From DASPRG01 sp963796125 (lineage in GTDB: Bacteria > Nitrospirota > Thermodesulfovibrionia > Thermodesulfovibrionales > SM23-35): a DNA stretch of 64,000 bases. Location of the stretch: the NCBI GenBank assembly GCA_963796125.1, contig CAWCKM010000052.1, positions 1 through 64,000 of the forward strand, read 5' to 3'. The translations under genes were made by a program, and so were the position numbers. Shown here one piece after another: positions 28,995 through 37,723 of this stretch (positions within the stretch are counted from its first letter, which is position 1; each line of letters begins with the position of its first letter). The notes under the pieces were generated by a model that made no database searches, was not told the DNA's origin, and was given only the letters and a program-made list of their open reading frames with translations.

Positions 28995-30545
28995 TCATCT
29001 TCTCACCCCCATACATCCCGAATTTTCGTTTCTCTCCTGGATTCTTAATTTATCTTTGATCACCTCCTCGAGAATCTCTTTATCATTACATGGGTACCGT
29101 TTGCCTTTAATCTCCTGATAATCCTCATGCCCTTTACCTGCAATGAGAACGATATCTTTCTCACGTGCCAGACTAACGGCCTTTCTTATCGCTTCTCTTC
29201 TGTCAGGCACTTTGATGTAGTTGCTTTTTACTACGCCACTTTCAATTTCCCGGATAATATCAGAAGGATCTTCGGATCTGGGGTTATCTGAGGTCAGGAT
29301 GACGAAGTCGCTGAGCCTTGTTGCCACTGCTCCCATCCGTGGCCTCTTGCCGCGGTCTCTGTCTCCTCCGCATCCAAAGACGGTGATGATGCGGGGTTGT
29401 ATACTGCCCGGTGAGTCCTTGATAAACTCTCTTGCTGTGAATATCAACCGCTCAAGGGCATCCTCCGTATGCGCATAATCAATAACGCAGAGGAAGTTCT
29501 GACCGATATCGACCTTTTCGAATCTACCTCTTACACTCCCTGTTTTGCTAATGCCATCGAGAATTACCTGCCACGGTACCCCCAAAGATATTGATGCACC
29601 TGCTGCGGATAAGATGTTGTAAACATTAGGCAGGCCCATCAGTGGAGATGAGATATCATAAGTCCTGCTGCGGAATGATATCTTAAACTTTACTCCCTCG
29701 GAGGAAGTATGAATTTCTCTCGCTACGATATCTGCTCCTTCCTCAAGTCCATAAGTCAGTATCCTTTTTGCTTCCGGGTCATGTTCACCCGAGGCGGATT
29801 CGAGTTCCATCAAGAGTCTCTTCCCGTAAGGGTCATCGAAATTGATTACAGAGGCTCCGTCATTGCCGAGAAGTTCTCTGAACAATCTTTCCTTAGCCCT
29901 GAAATAATTTTCCATGGTTTTGTGGAAATCCAGATGGTCTCTTGTGAGATTCGTGAAAATAGCGACTTTGAAAGAAGCTCTGTCTACCCTATGCTGTTCA
30001 AGGGCATGGGAAGAGACTTCTGAAATGACATGTGTGCAGCCTGACGAGAGCATGTCTTTCAGCAGGCCGTGGAATTCTAATGACTCAGGTGTAGTATGCG
30101 GTGCCGGATAAATCTTTTTCCTGATCATATAATTAATCGTTCCGATAAGACCGACTGCTTTACCCCAACACTCAAGTATGGACTTGAGGATGTATGTTGT
30201 TGTTGTCTTTCCATTTGTACCGGTGATGCCTATAAGGGTAAGATGTTCTGATGGCATACCGTAAAAATTATGGGTGATACAAGCCAGGGCTTTTCGGGAG
30301 TCTTTGACCCGGATGTAAGTACTCTTCAGGTCTTCCATGTCTTTCTCCCCTACTACGGCAGTTGCTCCTTTCCTGACTGCCTCTGAAATAAAATCATGCC
30401 CGTCACATTTTTCACCCTTTATCGCTACAAACAAACATCCATCATCTACTTTTCGTGAGTCATAGGCAATATGTGTGATCTTTTTCTCCAGTGGCAGAAA
30501 AGCATTTATAACATCACATCCCTGAAGAAGTTCTTTCAAAGTCAT
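28995..30545 (-). CDS. murE: UDP-MurNAc-tripeptide synthetase, meso-diaminopimelate adding
   Basis: MurE adds the third residue of the stem peptide. The motif DNPRSEDP near residue 415 is the known selector for meso-diaminopimelate, which indicates a diderm-type stem peptide. The ATP loop is GITGTNGKTTTTYIL near residue 108, with TTPESLEFHGLL and HLDFHKTMENYF typical of MurE. It has 516 residues. Its start overlaps the ftsI stop by 4 bases. Confidence 0.98.
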   Translation of the reverse strand: MTLKELLQGCDVINAFLPLEKKITHIAYDSRKVDDGCLFVAIKGEKCDGHDFISEAVRKGATAVVGEKDMEDLKSTYIRVKDSRKALACITHNFYGMPSEHLTLIGITGTNGKTTTTYILKSILECWGKAVGLIGTINYMIRKKIYPAPHTTPESLEFHGLLKDMLSSGCTHVISEVSSHALEQHRVDRASFKVAIFTNLTRDHLDFHKTMENYFRAKERLFRELLGNDGASVINFDDPYGKRLLMELESASGEHDPEAKRILTYGLEEGADIVAREIHTSSEGVKFKISFRSRTYDISSPLMGLPNVYNILSAAGASISLGVPWQVILDGISKTGSVRGRFEKVDIGQNFLCVIDYAHTEDALERLIFTAREFIKDSPGSIQPRIITVFGCGGDRDRGKRPRMGAVATRLSDFVILTSDNPRSEDPSDIIREIESGVVKSNYIKVPDRREAIRKAVSLAREKDIVLIAGKGHEDYQEIKGKRYPCNDKEILEEVIKDKLRIQERNENSGCMGVRR

Positions 30546-32239
30546 CTTGCCACCATCAATGTGGTTTCATGAGGGATATCCTTCCTCGGTATATTGAGAT
30601 ATGAGAAGGCCTGGCTTGCGATCTCCCTGAATACCGGTGAAGCTACAACTCCTCCGTAGATTTGTCCCTTTGGTTCATATATAACAACAATGAGTGCAAA
30701 CTTCGGGTTGTCTGCTGGTACAAAACCCACAAAAGAACTGACATATTTTTCTTTCGAGTACCTTTTTGTTTTTGGGTCTATCATCTGGGCGGTTCCTGTC
30801 TTGCCGGCAACCTCTTCTCCCTCAACCGATGCCTTTTCTCCTGTCCCTCCATCTACAACACTCTTGAGAACCTCTTTAAATATTTCGGCTGTTTTTGGAG
30901 AAATTATGCGTTTCTTTTCATTATCCATGAACGAAAAGAGCAGTTGGCCTTCAGGAGAAATTATCTCTGATACGACATGGGGTCTTACAAGGAATCCTCC
31001 ATTTGCTATTGCAGAGTAAGTTCTCAGTATCTGTAGTGGAGTGACAGCAACCTCCTGACCGATTGGTATTGCGCCAAGGGATGTTCCTGACCACCTTTCC
31101 GGGGGATGCATCAATCCAGAGACTTCACCCGGCAGGTCTATCCCTGTTTTTTCACCAACACCCAAAAGTTTTGCATATTTGTAGATCCTCTCTTTTCCGA
31201 GCCTCATACCGATCATAATCGTGCCAACATTGGAAGACTTCTGTATAACCTCCTTAAAGGTCAGTACCCCGTGTTTGTGGACATCGTGAATTGTTTTTCC
31301 TCCTACCTCAATAGATCCCCTGCTGACATCAAAGAGCGTATGAGGCTTTACGATATTTTCCTCAAGTGCTCCAATCCCTGCGACAATTTTGAATGTAGAG
31401 CCTGGTTCATAGTAATCAGTAATAGCCCGGTTCCTCTTCTCAAAATCTCTTGCCTTTCCCGGGTGGTTAGGATCATAGGAAGGCCTGTTTGCAAGCGCAA
31501 GAATCTCTCCTGTATAGGGATCCATCATGATGGCCGATACTGCAGCAGCTCTCCACTGCACCATCGCCTTATCGAGCTCTCTTTCGACAATCCCCTGTAG
31601 TCCTTCATCGATAGTAAGCACTATGTTATTGCCTTTAGCTTCTTTATCTACTCCTGCTGAAAGCGTTTTTCCACTTGCATCTCTCTCGAGGAATACCTTC
31701 CCGCCTCTTGTTTTCAGGTACTTGTCAAATTGGAGTTCAACTCCTTCGAGCGCCTGATTATCTATGCCAACAGAGCCGACTATATGTGAGGCAAGTCTTC
31801 CTTTCGGGTAGACCCTTTTTGCCTCATTCATTAAACCAATGCCTTTAATGTTGAGACCTCTTACCCTCACGGCGATGTCTGGATCAAGTTTTCTTTCAAT
31901 CCATGCAAATTTTCCTTTGTCAGGTATCTTTGTAAGAATAGCCTTAGGTTCTCTTGCCATGGCAGAGGCGAGTTTCTTTAAGCTCTTCTTATCGAGTTGC
32001 AGACTGTCGGGTTCACAGTAAAGAGAATCCAGATCCAGGTTCAATGCAAGCTGTCTTCCCTCTCTGTCAAATACGATTCCTCTTCTCACCTGGATGTCTT
32101 CAACCTTTACGTGTTGCTGTTTCGCCTTTTCTGAAAGAGATTCGTGATTAAGGATCATCAAATCGGTGAGACGTAATAGTACCACAAAAAAACTGAAGAT
32201 GATTATTGAACTCAGAATAATATGCCTTTTTCTATTCAA
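30542..32239 (-). CDS. ftsI: Septal transpeptidase FtsI (class B penicillin-binding protein)
   Basis: FtsI cross-links septal peptidoglycan in the periplasm. One N-terminal membrane helix at about residues 7-30 is followed by the PBP dimerisation region starting RRGIVFDREGRQLA. The transpeptidase motifs are STFK in EPGSTFKIVAG, SSN in KSSNVGTIMIG, and KTG in AGKTGTAQM. No PASTA domains are present at the C terminus. It has 565 residues. It is preceded by ftsL and overlaps murE. Confidence 0.97.
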   Translation of the reverse strand: MNRKRHIILSSIIIFSFFVVLLRLTDLMILNHESLSEKAKQQHVKVEDIQVRRGIVFDREGRQLALNLDLDSLYCEPDSLQLDKKSLKKLASAMAREPKAILTKIPDKGKFAWIERKLDPDIAVRVRGLNIKGIGLMNEAKRVYPKGRLASHIVGSVGIDNQALEGVELQFDKYLKTRGGKVFLERDASGKTLSAGVDKEAKGNNIVLTIDEGLQGIVERELDKAMVQWRAAAVSAIMMDPYTGEILALANRPSYDPNHPGKARDFEKRNRAITDYYEPGSTFKIVAGIGALEENIVKPHTLFDVSRGSIEVGGKTIHDVHKHGVLTFKEVIQKSSNVGTIMIGMRLGKERIYKYAKLLGVGEKTGIDLPGEVSGLMHPPERWSGTSLGAIPIGQEVAVTPLQILRTYSAIANGGFLVRPHVVSEIISPEGQLLFSFMDNEKKRIISPKTAEIFKEVLKSVVDGGTGEKASVEGEEVAGKTGTAQMIDPKTKRYSKEKYVSSFVGFVPADNPKFALIVVIYEPKGQIYGGVVASPVFREIASQAFSYLNIPRKDIPHETTLMVAR

Positions 32240-32257
32240 AGCCTTTCACCTCTCCCA

Positions 32258-32608
32258 TCAAGGAGCAACCAACTGTTTTTTCTCTAATGATGCCTTATGA
32301 GGGAGAGACCCCTTCTGCTTCTTCACATGAATTACCTTGACCCTGTCAGGGAAGATGAAGCCGCTGTTTTCCATGGCAGTTGTCTCAAGCCGCTCCAGGG
32401 ATTGAAGGCCTGCCTTTTCAGCAAGCAGTAACCGTCTCTCTTTAATATGATCAGCTTTCATCTTTTCAAGGACGCCGATGTTATACTCTAAATTAAGAAC
32501 ACGTGACTTGAGCCAAACAAGACTGAACAGACCGGCGAATAACAAAGCAATACATGAGTACCTGAAAAGAAAAGATGTCATACTCTTCCTTCTGCCTAAT
32601 CGTATCAT
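32258..32608 (-). CDS. ftsL: FtsL-like cell division protein
   Basis: This small bitopic membrane protein of 116 residues sits in the position of ftsL between rsmH and ftsI. It has a basic start (RLGRRK), one transmembrane helix at about residues 11-30, and a coiled-coil stretch (YNIGVLEKMKADHIKERRLL) as in FtsL. The family is poorly conserved in sequence, so the call rests mostly on topology and location. Its start overlaps the rsmH stop by 4 bases. Confidence 0.82.
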   Translation of the reverse strand: MIRLGRRKSMTSFLFRYSCIALLFAGLFSLVWLKSRVLNLEYNIGVLEKMKADHIKERRLLLAEKAGLQSLERLETTAMENSGFIFPDRVKVIHVKKQKGSLPHKASLEKKQLVAP

Positions 32609-33481
32609 ATCCTCTCCGCTGCCCTCAGTTTTGCGCTTCTTGAAGAAGGATTTGATCTGATCTCCTCAGACCCCGGGGTCAGTGGTTTTTTTGTAATCAC
32701 CTTCAGGGATCCCTCTTTTGAACTCCGGGCAATAAAATGTTTTACTATCCTGTCTTCGAGGGAATGGTAAGAAATAACGCATAACCTTCCACCCCTTTTC
32801 AGGATCCTTACAGAAGCATCGAGCCCTTTCTGCAGCTCGTCAAGCTCTTTATTTACTTCTATCCGCAGTGCCTGAAAAGTCTTTGTTGCAGGATGAACTC
32901 TTCCTCTTCTCCCATACACTCTTTCCACAATCTCCGAGAGTTCAGAGCAAGTATCTATTGGCTTGATCCTCCTTTTTCTGACTATTGCCTCAGATATCTT
33001 TCTCGACAAACGTTCTTCCCCGAATTCCCGGAGTATCCTTTCAAGTTCATTTGCAGGATATCTGTTCACAACATCCCATGCAGACAGAGCTTGTTCCTTG
33101 TCCATTCTCATGTCCATACGTTTATCAGAGATAAAACTGAATCCTCTTTCAATATCTTTCATCTGTATCATGGATATGCCGAGATCGAAAAGGATGCCGT
33201 CGACTTCGGTGATCTCCATCTTTTTTAAGCAGTTTCTCCATATCTGAAAAACTCCCTTTCCTGAGGATTACCCTTTTATCAGACAACCTCTCTTGGGCTA
33301 TTCTCAGGGCTTCATTGTCCCGATCTATGCCTATGAGCTTTCCCCCTGTACCAATCAACGTGAGAATCTCTTCTGAATGTCCCCCGGGTCCGATCGTTGC
33401 ATCCACGTATGTTCCACCCGGTATAGGGTTCAGTACCTTAATTGCCTCTTTCACCATAACCGGGAGATGAATAATCTCCAC
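32605..33481 (-). CDS. rsmH: 16S rRNA N4-cytidine methyltransferase RsmH (MraW), one frameshift
   Basis: RsmH methylates C1402 of 16S rRNA. It starts with GTG at 33481 (MEIIHLPVMVKEAI). The SAM site is DATIGPGGHSEEIL near residue 28, and GFSFISDKRMDMRMD and ISYHSLEDRIVKHFI are RsmH signatures. The frame is broken at a run of six As (coding strand, 33221-33226), where seven would restore reading from LLKK into MEITEVDGILFDLGIS. This is a typical homopolymer error, so a functional gene of about 292 residues is inferred. Confidence 0.95.
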
Positions 33482-33502
33482 AGTTAGTCCCCGCTTGTGA
33501 CT

Positions 33503-33955
33503 CTAAATGCCGTAAGCTGAAAGTTTTTCTTCGTAAGATTTCCTGTGTTCCATTGATGGTTCAACAAGGCTGTTCCATTCATCTCTGTTCCAGAGTTCAA
33601 TCCTGTCTATCTGACCCACTATCGCAACATCTCCATTAATGCTTGCATCTTCCCTCAGGGCTGCCGGAATCAGTATCCTTCCCTGTTTATCCATCTCCAC
33701 CTCAATGGCAGAGGCAATAACCCTCTTCATGAAAAACCTGATTGCTTCATCGTACCTTGGCTTACTACGCACCTGCTCCTGGAGCTTGCTCCACTCCTCA
33801 AGAGGGTAGATATAGAGGCAGCGGTCAAAAGGTGCATTCGTTATATAGAGCTTTGTGCTATAATTGCTTGTTATGATTTCCCGAAAAGCAGAAGGGATAA
33901 TAATTCTACCTTTGGGATCAACTGTGTAATAGTGTTTTCCGGAGAAAGATGGCAA
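33503..33955 (-). CDS. mraZ: Transcriptional regulator MraZ
   Basis: MraZ is a SpoVT/AbrB-fold DNA-binding protein that represses the dcw cluster in characterised bacteria. Two similar half-domains are visible, TVDPKGRIIIPSAFRE and EMDKQGRILIPAALRE. I choose the TTG at 33955 because GGAGG lies 7 bases upstream and the protein then begins PSFSGKHYYTVD, in line with the family. The longer frame from 34018 would start inside the -35 promoter element. It is the first gene of the dcw cluster, with its own operator just upstream. Confidence 0.95.
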   Translation of the reverse strand: MPSFSGKHYYTVDPKGRIIIPSAFREIITSNYSTKLYITNAPFDRCLYIYPLEEWSKLQEQVRSKPRYDEAIRFFMKRVIASAIEVEMDKQGRILIPAALREDASINGDVAIVGQIDRIELWNRDEWNSLVEPSMEHRKSYEEKLSAYGI

Positions 33956-33964
33956 ATTTGCCCT

Positions 33965-33988
33965 CCACTTTCTACCACTTTTCTCCAC
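33965..33988 (-). promoter_or_regulatory. Three MraZ boxes (operator)
   Basis: On the coding strand GTGG occurs at exactly 10-base spacing three times (33985-33988, 33975-33978, 33965-33968). The boxes are separated by A-rich six-base spacers except before the last. This matches the known MraZ operator layout of GTGG(G/A) repeats on one DNA face. The first box abuts the -10 element, so bound MraZ would cover the transcription start. Confidence 0.85.
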
Positions 33989-34018
33989 AATATAGAGCAC
34001 TGCAAAAAAGATTGTCAA
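33989..34018 (-). promoter_or_regulatory. dcw cluster promoter
   Basis: TTGACA (34013-34018) and TATATT (33989-33994) are separated by 18 bases on the minus strand. This is a strong sigma-70-type promoter directly upstream of the MraZ boxes. Between it and the HU promoter (34019-34272) I see only AT-rich sequence without a supported gene. Confidence 0.8.
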
Positions 34019-34272
34019 GAAAAAAATTAAAATTTCCTATATCCTGTATGTCTTATATTGAGGAATAACTAAATATAGGGAATATCTTTCAGGCTTTTGC
34101 CAGGGATAAGTTATCCAGATAAGCAAATAATCATGGAGAGAATTGATGAGAAAAAAGTACATCTTTGGTTCCTTTTTTGGAGATGAGAATTGTATGTTCA
34201 TCAATTTTTCATTTGCAAGAGAATAAGCACAGACTGGCATAAACTTTTCTATCGGCAAAATGTATTTTTGGC

Positions 34273-34301
34273 TTGACAAAAGGATTTCTTCTTGATACTG
34301 T
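34273..34301 (+). promoter_or_regulatory. Probable promoter of the HU gene
   Basis: TTGACA at 34273-34278 is followed after 17 bases by TACTGT (34296-34301), a weak -10. An overlapping GATACT (34294-34299) with 15-base spacing is the alternative. It lies about 50 bases upstream of the start codon. Confidence 0.5.
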
Positions 34302-34348
34302 TATTCTCAACTTCTTTAAAACGTTCTATATGAAAGGGGGGAGGAGAA

Positions 34349-34622
34349 ATGACAAAGGCAGAGCTTATCGATAAGGTTGCCTCAGGTGCGGGACTCAGTA
34401 AGGTAGATGCCTCAAAGGCACTGGATACTACGTTAAATTCCATTAAGGGAGCCTTGAAAAAAGGACAAAAGGTCACCCTTGTTGGATTCGGAACATTTTC
34501 TGTTGTTAAAAGGAAATCCAGAAAGGGCCGTAATCCCAGAACAGGCGATGTTATCACCATACCTGCTGCAAAGATTCCTAAGTTCTCAGTCCGGCAAAGC
34601 ACTTAAAGACGCAGTACGATAA
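34349..34622 (+). CDS. hup: Histone-like DNA-binding protein HU, C-terminal frameshift
   Basis: HU bends and packages DNA as a dimer. The family signature is GFGTFSVVKRKSRKGRNPRTG near residue 46. The start has a strong GGGAGGAG site. As written the frame ends early at 34606 with SVRQST. Removing one T near 34590 restores the normal ending FSAGKALKDAVR and the stop at 34620-34622, giving 90 residues, the usual HU length. I take the indel as a consensus error. It is transcribed divergently from the dcw cluster and followed by a clear terminator. Confidence 0.96.
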
Positions 34623-34652
34623 ACTTTGTATGACATTATCTTAAGCATACGG

Positions 34653-34680
34653 AAAAGGGGCATATAGCCCCTTTTCTTGT
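34653..34680 (+). terminator. Rho-independent terminator of the HU gene
   Basis: AAAAGGGGC (34653-34661) pairs with GCCCCTTTT (34667-34675) around a 5-base loop and runs into a T-rich tail. Confidence 0.85.
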
Positions 34681-34742
34681 CGAAGTTTTTTTAACTTACC
34701 TTATGCATATACGCATTTTAGAAGAAAAAGAAAGGAGGGGTT

Positions 34743-35048
34743 ATGCTCGTTGAACTCAGTGTTATTCCCATTGGTGCCGGAAGCAGCATCGGTGACCAGC
34801 TTGCAGAGGTTTTAAAGATCATCGATGCAAGTGGCCTTGCATATAAGGTCAATCCTATGGGAACCGTTATCGAAGGTGAATGGGATGACATTATGAAGCT
34901 TATAAAAAAATGTCACCAGGCTGTTATGAAGACCGGCGAGAGGGTACTGACGACAATCATCATCGATGACAGGAAAGGAAAGCCGAACAGGATAGAGGAA
35001 AAGGTAAAATCAATAGAAAGGAGAATAGGGAAGTCTCTTAAGAAATAA
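34743..35048 (+). CDS. MTH1187-family thiamine-binding protein
   Basis: This 101-residue protein belongs to the DUF77/MTH1187 (YqgV-like) family. Characterised members bind thiamine or related pyrimidines and form tetramers with a ferredoxin-like fold. The opening VELSVIPIG, the central YKVNPMGTVIEGEW and the C-terminal KVKSIERRIG are typical. A strong AGGAGGGG ribosome site precedes the ATG. It stands alone between the HU terminator and a convergent gene. Its physiological role in this organism is not clear. Confidence 0.88.
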   Translation: MLVELSVIPIGAGSSIGDQLAEVLKIIDASGLAYKVNPMGTVIEGEWDDIMKLIKKCHQAVMKTGERVLTTIIIDDRKGKPNRIEEKVKSIERRIGKSLKK

Positions 35049-35051
35049 AGG

Positions 35052-35065
35052 GAGGGTTAACCCTC
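35052..35065. terminator. Palindrome between convergent genes
   Basis: GAGGGTTAACCCTC is a perfect 14-base palindrome in the 24-base gap between two convergent genes. It could act as a shared terminator hairpin, although neither side has a good T-tract. Confidence 0.4.
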
Positions 35066-35072
35066 TGTAAGT

Positions 35073-37700
35073 TCAGATTTGCTGTTTCGCAGCCAGCCTT
35101 GCCGATAGACTCTGTACGAACTTTTCCTCGTCTTCCCGCGACTTGAGATGTCCTCTGAGTCTTTCCTCGAGGAGTTCTTTAAGAATTCGCGAATAGAGAG
35201 GTCCGGGCTTGATACCCATCTGTTTCAGGTCATCTCCAGAGAGAATTGTTTTTACTTTCCTCAGTTCTGTCAGATACTGCGATATCACCTTCTGTTTCTT
35301 TCTCTCTTTACTTATTGCCATTGCCAACAGGATTGTTTCGATCTTGAGTTTGTTCAGGAGGTTATAGGTTTCCACAGGATCATCGAGCGGAAGTTTTTTC
35401 AGGACTTCCCTTGCAAGGAGTAAACCCCTGATGATCAAATCCCTGATTTTTGGTGGTGGTGATAAACGGTCTACAGTAGCCTTTACCTCTTCGTCTTTTA
35501 GTCCTGTCAACATGGCTATGAGAAACAGGATTCCCCTGTCGGTCTTTTCTTCGAGGAAGAGAAGATCAAACCAGGAGAAGGTCTCATGCATTGATTTCAT
35601 GGTTGCATCAAGTTCCTCATTGAATACGAGGGTCGGATATATAACCTTTAAGAGGCCAAGATCTGACAACCTCTTGAGTGTCTTGCCCGGTTCAGTCTCC
35701 CTAAATAGGAGCAGGAGTTCCTCATAGAGCCTTGCTCCCGAGAGCATTTCAAAAAGGTTCATCTTTACCGCTAATTTTATGAGATTCTCTGTATGTTTAC
35801 TGATCCTGAATCCGAATCTTTCTGAAAATCTGATTGCCCTGAATGCCCGTGTCGGATCTTCGATGAAACTGAGGTTATGGAGAATCCTGACTGTTTTCTC
35901 CCGCAAATCGCGCTGGCCACCAAAAAAATCTATCAGGAGACCGAAGTCCTGCGGATTTAATTTTATCGCCAGGGTGTTGATTGTAAAGTCTCTCCTGTAA
36001 AGATCTTTTTTGATTGATGATGTTTCTACTTTTGGAAGCGCTGCTGGTGACTCGTAATATTCAGTTCTGGCTGTTGCTACATCGAGTTTTACCTTATCTG
36101 TGATAACCTGGGCTGTATTAAACCGCTGGTGTTCTTTTACCCGTGCATTCAACCTTTCCCCTAACGCCTTTGCAAAGGTAATACCATCACCTTCGATTAC
36201 GATATCAATGTCAAGATTTTCCTCGCCTCTTAATATGTCTCTTACTGTCCCTCCTACAAGATAGGCGTTGAATCCTTTTTCCTTTGCTACCTCCCCGGAG
36301 AGTTTCAGGATGTTATAGACCTCAGAAGGGAACCTGTCCTTCAGCAAAGAGGACAGGCTTCTCCCAGCAGACGGCTTTTCTTTTATGATCGTTTGCTCTA
36401 TCTTCCTGCGCCTGAGGAACTCTTCATAGAGAGTCCTCAGCAGATCCGTCCTTGTGATTGCACCGATAATCTTCGCATTCTCGATAACAGGCATAAACCT
36501 CTCGTTTTGCTCTATCATCATTGTTTCTATCTCTCTTATCGGTGCGTTAGGACCAACGGTTATCGTATCTGTTGTGGCAAAATCTATTGATCTGCTTTTT
36601 CCAAAACCGTGATAAAGGGCTTTCTCGACAATCTCACGCGATATGATACCGATGTACTCTTCTTCTTTCAGAACCGGCAGGACATTTACCCCATAACGCG
36701 TCATCATCATCTCTGCCTCTTTGATGGGAGTGTCCCACTGAATAGTAATAACAGGGCTTGTCATGACATCAGAAGCAACCTTGAAGGGCTTCACATTTTT
36801 CAGGAGGAGGTCTGTCAATTTGTCCTCAAGGATTTCAAGAGATGCTTCTTTTACTGTGGCAGAGGCTGCTGTGGGATGTCCCCCGCCTCCGAATTCTTGC
36901 ATCACCCTTGCTACATTGAGCTCAGGGACCCGGCTCCTGGCAACCATCAGTATCTTCCCTTCCAAGCTCAGGAGTATCACCACAGCATCAATATCTTCTA
37001 TATCCATCAGCCTGTGAGCAAGGTATGCTGCATCTCCGACGTATGTTTCACGGGATGCTTTTGCTACCTTAATTCTTATCCCTCCTATAACCATCTCCTT
37101 TGATGACTGGACAACCTCATTCAGGAGCTCAAGTTCTTCCATACTCAGTTCCATTTTCAGAAAGCTCGAGACAATGTTGAGGTTTGCACCTCTTTTCAGA
37201 AGATATGCAACAGCAAGCACGTCTCGTTCCGTTGTAGAAGGAAAAAGCAGACAACCTGTCTCTTCGTAAATTCCCAGAGCAAGTATTGTAGCCTCCATTG
37301 GAGTTAAATATATTTTTCTGTTTTTCAGTATCTCTGCAAAGATGGTTGCTGTAGCTCCTACGTGTTCGATTTTCTCGACATCTCCCCGTATATCGCCCTC
37401 ACTGAAGGGATGGTGGTCATAGATGTGTATTTTTAAACCTTTCCGGGAGAGCAATTCTGCAAGCGGTCCTATCCTGTTAGGTATCTTTGTATCAACAATG
37501 ATGATACCCGTAACCTGAGCAAGATCAATGTCTTTTAGCCGCCTTATTTCTACAGGATGGAAAGCTTCCATGAAATCTCTCAACTTCTTTTCCTGTGATC
37601 CGGGAAAGACCATCTGAGCTTCAGGATAGAGCTTATGAGCAGCTACCATCGAGGCAAGAGCATCAAAATCAGCATTTATATGAGAAGTAATGATGTCCAC
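35073..37700 (-). CDS. DHH-CBS-tRNA nucleotidyltransferase (A-adding type)
   Basis: This 875-residue multidomain protein has three parts. Residues 1-300 form a DHH/DHHA1 phosphoesterase (SHINADFDALASM, YDHHPFS, GGGGHPTAAS). Residues about 310-430 hold two CBS domains. Residues about 460-860 form a class II polynucleotide adenylyltransferase head and tail (VGGTVRDILRG, the catalytic DIDIVIEGDG, RRDFTINTLA, IEDPTRAFRAIRFSERFGF). Such fusions in Aquifex and deltaproteobacteria add the terminal A of tRNA CCA ends, or act with a separate CC-adding enzyme. No partner enzyme is in this window. The DHH part may bind or cleave a nucleotide signal, but that is not shown. Confidence 0.9.
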   Translation of the reverse strand: MDIITSHINADFDALASMVAAHKLYPEAQMVFPGSQEKKLRDFMEAFHPVEIRRLKDIDLAQVTGIIIVDTKIPNRIGPLAELLSRKGLKIHIYDHHPFSEGDIRGDVEKIEHVGATATIFAEILKNRKIYLTPMEATILALGIYEETGCLLFPSTTERDVLAVAYLLKRGANLNIVSSFLKMELSMEELELLNEVVQSSKEMVIGGIRIKVAKASRETYVGDAAYLAHRLMDIEDIDAVVILLSLEGKILMVARSRVPELNVARVMQEFGGGGHPTAASATVKEASLEILEDKLTDLLLKNVKPFKVASDVMTSPVITIQWDTPIKEAEMMMTRYGVNVLPVLKEEEYIGIISREIVEKALYHGFGKSRSIDFATTDTITVGPNAPIREIETMMIEQNERFMPVIENAKIIGAITRTDLLRTLYEEFLRRRKIEQTIIKEKPSAGRSLSSLLKDRFPSEVYNILKLSGEVAKEKGFNAYLVGGTVRDILRGEENLDIDIVIEGDGITFAKALGERLNARVKEHQRFNTAQVITDKVKLDVATARTEYYESPAALPKVETSSIKKDLYRRDFTINTLAIKLNPQDFGLLIDFFGGQRDLREKTVRILHNLSFIEDPTRAFRAIRFSERFGFRISKHTENLIKLAVKMNLFEMLSGARLYEELLLLFRETEPGKTLKRLSDLGLLKVIYPTLVFNEELDATMKSMHETFSWFDLLFLEEKTDRGILFLIAMLTGLKDEEVKATVDRLSPPPKIRDLIIRGLLLAREVLKKLPLDDPVETYNLLNKLKIETILLAMAISKERKKQKVISQYLTELRKVKTILSGDDLKQMGIKPGPLYSRILKELLEERLRGHLKSREDEEKFVQSLSARLAAKQQI

Positions 37701-37723
37701 AATGTATTTTAACAGATAAAGAA

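Noticed and set aside
33956..34018. Longer MraZ starting at 34018
   Set aside because: The ATG lies inside the -35 box and the added residues would be encoded by the promoter and MraZ boxes.
34037..34279. Minus-strand open frame of 80 codons between mraZ and hup
   Set aside because: It overlaps the HU promoter, has no ribosome site and no recognisable sequence; the stretch is better explained as a divergent promoter region.
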